A stretch of DNA of 64,000 bases from positions 2,046,001-2,110,000 of the forward strand of contig NZ_CP014634.1 of the NCBI RefSeq assembly GCF_001586215.1, given 5' to 3'. This document shows positions 59,550 to 64,000 of this stretch, piece by piece. The first letter of the stretch is position 1, and each line of letters opens with the position of its first letter. The stretch comes from Corynebacterium simulans (GTDB lineage: Bacteria; Actinomycetota; Actinomycetes; Mycobacteriales; Mycobacteriaceae). The position numbers and the translations under genes were made by a program. The notes beneath the pieces are model-generated. The model saw only the letters and a list, made by a program, of their open reading frames with translations, was not told where the DNA came from and ran no database searches.

Positions 59550-59777
59550 CCTCTCTTACGGACACAAGATCCGTACAAATAGGGTGTCCACTAAACGAGG
59601 GTAACCTCAGTTCAGTGTGATTGACCGCTTTGTTCAGGCAGTCCACCTCAAGTACGCAAACAATAACGACATTGCCAAGGCGTACTTTGAGACTGGCGAG
59701 CTGGGAAAAGCGCTAGAGAAGTTGAAGAGCGACGCCCAACAGAACCAGGAGACCCAGACGGATGCTGGCGAGACCAA

Positions 59778-60182
59778 TGGGGGCGCTTAAGGCGTGATGA
59801 AGATGGTTGGGCGTGGGCGCAGGACTCCGAATTTTGGTATGACCCCTACGCTGGGGCCTACTCGGATAATGACCCGGGTGGTGGCCCGCCCGACCTGTTT
59901 ATTCTAGAAACTTACGGTGAGTATGTCCGTGAGTGGTGGGCGGAGAAGATTCAAGACCGCCCTCATGTGGATGAAGAGAAACTCACCTGGGCGAATCTGT
60001 TGTCTCATTGGGATGAGATAGAGACTGACTTTCATCACTTTTTTGACGTGGATTTTGGTTCACGTATTTTAGCTGACCGCCGCTGGCGTTGGTTCACAAT
60101 ACGCCTAGTAAGGCTACTAAGCGAAGATACGGCTATTGCGCGTGTTCTTGGCTTACGTGATAGACCCAACCAGCAGGAGTGA
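59778..60182 (+). CDS. Tail assembly chaperone, -1 frame extension (GT-type)
   Basis: Open in the -1 frame relative to the split chaperone, with no good start of its own. Coding-like from LRRDEDGWAWAQDSEFWYDP to LLSEDTAIARVLGLRDRPNQ. The G-run 59779-59783 (AAT GGG GGC) just before the upstream stop is the likely slip site, as in most siphovirus tail chaperone pairs. Its expression depends on the disrupted upstream gene. Confidence 0.7.
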   Translation, partial: WGRLRRDEDGWAWAQDSEFWYDPYAGAYSDNDPGGGPPDLFILETYGEYVREWWAEKIQDRPHVDEEKLTWANLLSHWDEIETDFHHFFDVDFGSRILADRRWRWFTIRLVRLLSEDTAIARVLGLRDRPNQQE

Positions 60183-60184
60183 GT

Positions 60185-63100
60185 ATGGCAGCGCTAGACC
60201 TCGGAGACCTCGGCTTCAAGATCAAAGTTGACACTGCGGAGTTTGACTCCGCGTTGTCAAAGATTGAGTCTAAGGCCCGCGGTCTAGATAAGACTCTAGA
60301 GGCTACCGGCAAGCGCAAAATTAGCGTTAAGGCCGACTCCGGTAGCCTTGGCAAGATTGAGTCTGCCGCTAAGTCTGCGGGTAGCGCTGTTGACGCGGTT
60401 AACGGCAAGCGTGTTTCACCGCAGGCAGATAGTGGCCAGCTAGATAAGGTTGCGACGGCTGCGAAGTCCGCGGGCGATGCGATTGATTCCGCATCGGGCA
60501 AGAGCGTCTCTCCGAAGTCTGACACCGGCCAGTTAGAAAAAGTTACTTCCGCCGCGAAGTCTGCCGACGATGCGGTTGAGGCGCTCGCGGGCAAGAAAGC
60601 CACTCCGCTTGTTGATCCCGCGCCGTTGGAGAAAGTCGCGGGCAAGTCCCGTGAAGCGGCATCCGCAACGGAAGAATTAGCCCATTCTGCTAACCCGCTC
60701 GGGGGCATGTTTAGCAGCGCCGCGTCCTCCGCCGCGGGCATGATGGGCGCCCTTGCGGGAGTTGGTGGCGTCGCTAGCGCGTTCGGCAAGATTATGTCTA
60801 CCGGCATGGAGTTTCAATCGTCCATGAACACCATGTCGGCCGTGTCTGGCGCTACCGGCGAACAGTTGGCTGCGGTGTCTGCTAAGGCCCGCGAGTTGGG
60901 CACGGATGCGTCGCTGACGGCTACCTCGGCTACGGATGCTTCGCAGGCAATGACGGAGTTGGCTAAGGGCGGCTTCACGGTTGAACAGTCCATGTCTGCG
61001 GCTAAGGGCACACTCCAATTAGCGGCTGCTGCTGGTGTTGAAGCGGCGGACGCGGCCACTATTCAATCGCAGGCGCTACAGGCGTTCAGTCTCGGCGCTG
61101 GGGACGCGGCGCGTGTGTCAGATATTCTCGCGGGTGCGGCTAACGCCTCGTCTGCCGAGATGACCGGCATCGCGCAGGGTCTGCAGCAGTCGGGCACGGT
61201 TGCGCACCAGTTCGGTCTTTCGATTGAGGACACGGCCACGTCGCTGGCGATGTTGGCTAATGCTGGTATTCAAGGTTCGGATGCTGGCACGTTGCTTAAG
61301 ACCACGCTGTTGTCTGTCACGGATCAGGGCAAGCCCGCGCAGGAGGCTATCGAAAAGCTTGGGCTAACCGTCTACGACTCCAACGGCAAGTTCGTTGGCA
61401 TGGCTTCGCTACTTGAGCAGCTTAAGCTGGCGTCCAAGGCCATGACGGATGAGCAGTATCAGGCCGCCACCGCCACCTTGTTCGGTTCCGATGCTATGCG
61501 CCTGTCTGGTATCGCAGCACAGCAAGGCGCCCAGGGCTTTAACAAGCTCAAGGAAGCAGTCACCCGCCAGGGCCAGGCCGCTGAGGTCGCAGCCGCGCAG
61601 ACGCAAGGCCTGCCGGGCGTGTGGGAGCGCTTCCAGAACACTATGGAAGATCTCTGGCTGGGCATGTTCGACAACATGGATGACCAGCTGGTTTCTGTCG
61701 GAAACTCCGCTGTTGACATGGTGGAGGGCGTCGCACCAGAACTTGAGAAAATGGCTCACCTCACTGGCGATGCTATGAAACTGTCTGTTGGCGGCGTCGC
61801 TAAAGCGGTTGAGGTGTGGGGCAAACTCCCCGGCCCGGTTAAAGAGGCCGCTACTGCTATGGCGCTTGTTGCTGCGGCGGTTAAGTCTTACAGCAAGTTC
61901 AGCATGGTTTCTACCGCGGTTGACGGTTTGACTGGCTCGTTTAAGCGCACCCGCGGTGGTATCTCTGATTTCACTTCCGCTTTTGGCGAGGCGTATTCCT
62001 ACGCTCGCCAGGCCAATCCAGAATTGTCGCGCACTGGCGCTGCTTTGCAGGTACTTGGTGGTAAGGGCGGCGTGGCCGCTGCTGGTATGGGCAAACTCAA
62101 GGGCGCCGCCGCTGGCGTGCTTGAGATGCTTGGCGGCCCGTGGGGCGTGGCTTTTGCTGCGGCTGGCGCGGCTGTTGCGTCCGCTGTTGATTATGTTCAG
62201 GCGGCAGACCAAGCAGAGAAGAATCTTGCCGAGTCGTCCGTTAAGGCGGCTAAGGCGCACGACCAGCTAGCTACTGCTATTGCTGGTACTAAGGGCGCGT
62301 TGTCTGGTGACGGTTTGGCTGCCGCTGTTGATATGGCTAACGCTAAGCTCACGGAGTTTGAAGAGCGCGGCAAGCTCGCTTCTAAGTGGCAGTCATCTTT
62401 CATTGAAAAGGGCGCCTACCGCGAGGAGGATTACCAGCGCCACCTTAAGGAAGAAACTTACGCTGGTTCTAGCGCTGATTCTAACGCCCGCCGTAAGGCC
62501 ACGGAGGACACTAAGAACGGCTATAAAGAGCTTCAGTCCGCTATGGAAGAGCTGAAGATGAGCAAGGAGGATGTTGATAAGGCGATCGCTGTTGGCGGCG
62601 AGTCTTACGACAATCTCATTTCTCATCTGCGCTCCACTGGCGATTCTGGTAATTGGGCGGCGGATCGTCTTGCTGAAAGCCGCACTAGTATGCAGCAGGC
62701 TATTGATGCCGCTCGTCAGCTTGACCCGTCGGCGGCTCAGGCGGCTGCCGGTATTGACGTGTTGGCGGATTCTTCCGCGTCGGCTGACGATAAGCTCTCC
62801 GCTTTGAAGTCCACTATGCGGGCGATGGGTCTGCTTTCGCAGACTGCGGATCAAGCCATGATGGAAATGGCGGACACCGTAGAAGAGATTGGGAACAGTG
62901 TTTCCAATCTGGGTCAGGGTACGGATGGTCTGGGCGATAAGCTGTTTGACGGCGATAAGCTGAATGTTCAGAACGATAACGCCCGCCAGTTGTCGTCCAC
63001 GCTGTCGGATATGTCGGATCAGCTCATGAATGTTGGCGTCGCTGGTGGTGACGTTAACGAGGCGTGGGACACGATGATTCCTGTGCTGGATGATATTCGC

Positions 63101-64000
63101 GCACAGATGGGTTTGACGGGTGAAGAGTTCGACGCCCAGTGGTCTCACATTCTTGAGTCTTACGGTCTCGCGCCGGATGTTGTTCATACTTTGGTGGAGT
63201 TGGACGGCGCTAGCGAGGCTGTCCAGTCGTTGGGTGATTTGTGGGCTGGCCTTTATAAGGTTGAAGAGGGAGCCACTATTCCGATTGACCCGCCGAACCC
63301 TGACGTTGTTGCGGTGATGGATGAGCTGGGGATTAAGTACCAGGAGGTTAAAGACGCTTCCGGTGAAACGATCCAGTTTAAGGTGACGGCTCCTAGCGAT
63401 GAAGTTAAGGGCCAGTTGGATGAAATCACTACCAAGATGGCGGAAATTGATGATGATTCCATCACGATTGAAGCGATCATGGATCCGACTCAAGTTGAGA
63501 TGGGTGCGGCGGAGGTTGAGTCTCTGCTGCAGGATTTGGATATTAAAAACCCGTCTCCGCAGGCGCAGCTAGTTATTGATGACTTAAAAGCTAATCACTC
63601 TATCGCCATGGGTGATTTGGAGTATCTGAATCAGCAGTCAGCTAACCCGGTTGCTGATTTGGATAAGCTGCTACTTGATAACGGTATTAACACCGCTCAT
63701 GGGCAGTTGGACGGGCTTAATGCTCATTCCACTAATTCGCATGTTGATGCCAACACCGACTCGTTCACGACCAAGGTCGGCGCAGCGATCCGTTTGATTA
63801 ACTCCGTGCCGCTCACCAAGCGCGTTCAGTTCATTGGTGAAGTTGTTGGCTCCGCTTGGAATCGTATTCGCGGCAACGCTAACGGCGGTATTGCAGGATT
63901 CGCAGCCGGTGGCGAACTACCTCGCCTAGCGATTGGCGGCGATGCCGGTTACCGCTTGCCGCTTAGTGGCCCAGGAACAAACACCGTTGATGGATTCCTT
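60185..64000 (+). CDS. Tape measure protein, N-terminal 1272 residues
   Basis: Open from ATG 60185 to the window edge. MAALDLGDLGFKIKVDTAEF, then about four degenerate 32-34-residue repeats (S.KSAG.AVDA.NGK..SP.AD.GQL.K) up to residue 160, a hydrophobic segment, and the TP901-type tape-measure domain (SGATGEQLAAVSAKARELGT, EMTGIAQGLQQSGTVAHQFG, GTLLKTTLLSV). Sets tail length; hydrophobic part inserts into the host membrane. Confidence 0.9.
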   Translation, partial: MAALDLGDLGFKIKVDTAEFDSALSKIESKARGLDKTLEATGKRKISVKADSGSLGKIESAAKSAGSAVDAVNGKRVSPQADSGQLDKVATAAKSAGDAIDSASGKSVSPKSDTGQLEKVTSAAKSADDAVEALAGKKATPLVDPAPLEKVAGKSREAASATEELAHSANPLGGMFSSAASSAAGMMGALAGVGGVASAFGKIMSTGMEFQSSMNTMSAVSGATGEQLAAVSAKARELGTDASLTATSATDASQAMTELAKGGFTVEQSMSAAKGTLQLAAAAGVEAADAATIQSQALQAFSLGAGDAARVSDILAGAANASSAEMTGIAQGLQQSGTVAHQFGLSIEDTATSLAMLANAGIQGSDAGTLLKTTLLSVTDQGKPAQEAIEKLGLTVYDSNGKFVGMASLLEQLKLASKAMTDEQYQAATATLFGSDAMRLSGIAAQQGAQGFNKLKEAVTRQGQAAEVAAAQTQGLPGVWERFQNTMEDLWLGMFDNMDDQLVSVGNSAVDMVEGVAPELEKMAHLTGDAMKLSVGGVAKAVEVWGKLPGPVKEAATAMALVAAAVKSYSKFSMVSTAVDGLTGSFKRTRGGISDFTSAFGEAYSYARQANPELSRTGAALQVLGGKGGVAAAGMGKLKGAAAGVLEMLGGPWGVAFAAAGAAVASAVDYVQAADQAEKNLAESSVKAAKAHDQLATAIAGTKGALSGDGLAAAVDMANAKLTEFEERGKLASKWQSSFIEKGAYREEDYQRHLKEETYAGSSADSNARRKATEDTKNGYKELQSAMEELKMSKEDVDKAIAVGGESYDNLISHLRSTGDSGNWAADRLAESRTSMQQAIDAARQLDPSAAQAAAGIDVLADSSASADDKLSALKSTMRAMGLLSQTADQAMMEMADTVEEIGNSVSNLGQGTDGLGDKLFDGDKLNVQNDNARQLSSTLSDMSDQLMNVGVAGGDVNEAWDTMIPVLDDIRAQMGLTGEEFDAQWSHILESYGLAPDVVHTLVELDGASEAVQSLGDLWAGLYKVEEGATIPIDPPNPDVVAVMDELGIKYQEVKDASGETIQFKVTAPSDEVKGQLDEITTKMAEIDDDSITIEAIMDPTQVEMGAAEVESLLQDLDIKNPSPQAQLVIDDLKANHSIAMGDLEYLNQQSANPVADLDKLLLDNGINTAHGQLDGLNAHSTNSHVDANTDSFTTKVGAAIRLINSVPLTKRVQFIGEVVGSAWNRIRGNANGGIAGFAAGGELPRLAIGGDAGYRLPLSGPGTNTVDGFL

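Larger units (their letters stand above)
58287..59609. mobile_element. IS3-family insertion sequence, 1323 bp
   Basis: 26-bp terminal inverted repeats (58287-58312 and 59584-59609; 19 of 26 identical, both starting TG and ending GTGGACAC). Flanked by the direct repeat GTTC (58283-58286 and 59610-59613). Encodes OrfA and OrfB on the minus strand. Complete ends and intact target duplication indicate a recent insertion. Confidence 0.92.
58026..59790 (+). pseudogene. Tail assembly chaperone split by an IS3 element
   Basis: 5' part 58026-58286 (MTNFGNLEEQLDPFDVYFTY to GDGVPF) and 3' part 59614-59790 (SVIDRFVQAVHLKYANNNDI to GETNGGA) join in frame when the IS and one 4-bp target copy are removed, giving 145 aa with lambda G-like chaperone character. 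As it stands the upstream part ends shortly inside the IS at 58316. Loss of this protein should prevent tail assembly. Confidence 0.85.
24543..64000. mobile_element. Siphovirus-type prophage at tRNA-Gly, left part; right end outside window
   Basis: From just behind the tRNA to the window edge the genes are phage-like: lysis cassette, decayed repressor, early promoter, recombination and replication genes, dUTPase, RusA, WhiB-like proteins, terminase, portal, MuF-like protein, scaffold, capsid, connectors, tail tube, chaperones and tape measure. No integrase is present in this part. An IS element in the tail chaperone, a truncated repressor and a gutted methyltransferase indicate decay. The other attachment site cannot be seen. 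Confidence 0.93.

Noticed and set aside
62393..63493. 366-codon minus-strand ORF opposite the tape measure gene
   Set aside because: The tape measure frame is continuous and family-typical; the antisense ORF is a shadow of its codon usage.

Overview
The window comes from a high-GC actinobacterium, almost certainly a Corynebacterium. Evidence: several leaderless or nearly leaderless genes (metB, rpiB, the GntR gene), an actinobacterial-type RpiB, a relative of the mycothiol-dependent nitroreductase Rv2466c, a trHbO-type globin, two WhiB-like proteins in the prophage, and two matches to the corynebacterial McbR operator (TAGAC-N6-GTCTA). I cannot name the species.

Positions 1-24542 are host chromosome. 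Left to right: the end of an SSB-like gene, ettA, a thioesterase and a conserved hypothetical; alanine dehydrogenase; an mscS-glbO pair on the minus strand; metB behind a McbR-like box; a divergent cassette (7588-16876) of an FAD/NAD(P)-binding protein facing a peptide-type ABC importer (lipoprotein, two permeases, double ATPase), a carboxymuconolactone-decarboxylase/alkylhydroperoxidase fusion and an SDR; a GntR/HutC regulator; pepN; an Rv2466c-like thioredoxin-fold protein; a membrane protein; rpiB; an aldo/keto reductase; a glycine-rich membrane-anchored protein; and tRNA-Gly(UCC). The importer cassette has a perfect McbR-box match in its divergent promoter, so I infer that it serves organosulfur uptake or use together with metB.

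From 24543 to the right edge the sequence is a siphovirus-type prophage, apparently integrated at tRNA-Gly. Its right end lies outside the window. Near the tRNA sit small genes and, on the minus strand, the lysis cassette (two-domain GH19/C39 endolysin, holin candidates). Next is a decayed lysogeny junction (31-codon repressor stub and a frameshifted tail-protein fragment) beside a strong early promoter. The plus-strand early region (29977-48969) has an excisionase-like HTH protein, a Sak4-like ATPase, an HNH protein, replication candidates, SSB, RusA, dUTPase, a ParB-like protein, two WhiB-like proteins and about 35 small genes, many in ATGA/GTGA-overlapping chains. The late region (49064-end) has terminase, portal, MuF-like protein, scaffold, capsid, connectors, tail tube, tail chaperones and an incomplete tape measure. 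An IS3-family element with a 4-bp target duplication splits the first tail chaperone, so the phage is probably defective.

The most unusual features are: (i) about 15 short stem-loops with an invariant CTGCAA loop and covarying stems just upstream of prophage start codons, each followed by nearly the same AGAAAGGA ribosome-binding site; (ii) two 28-nt hairpin repeats at 26182-26258 shaped like class 1 CRISPR repeats, next to a terminator; and (iii) a tRNA-like acceptor/T-arm minihelix at 46733-46774.
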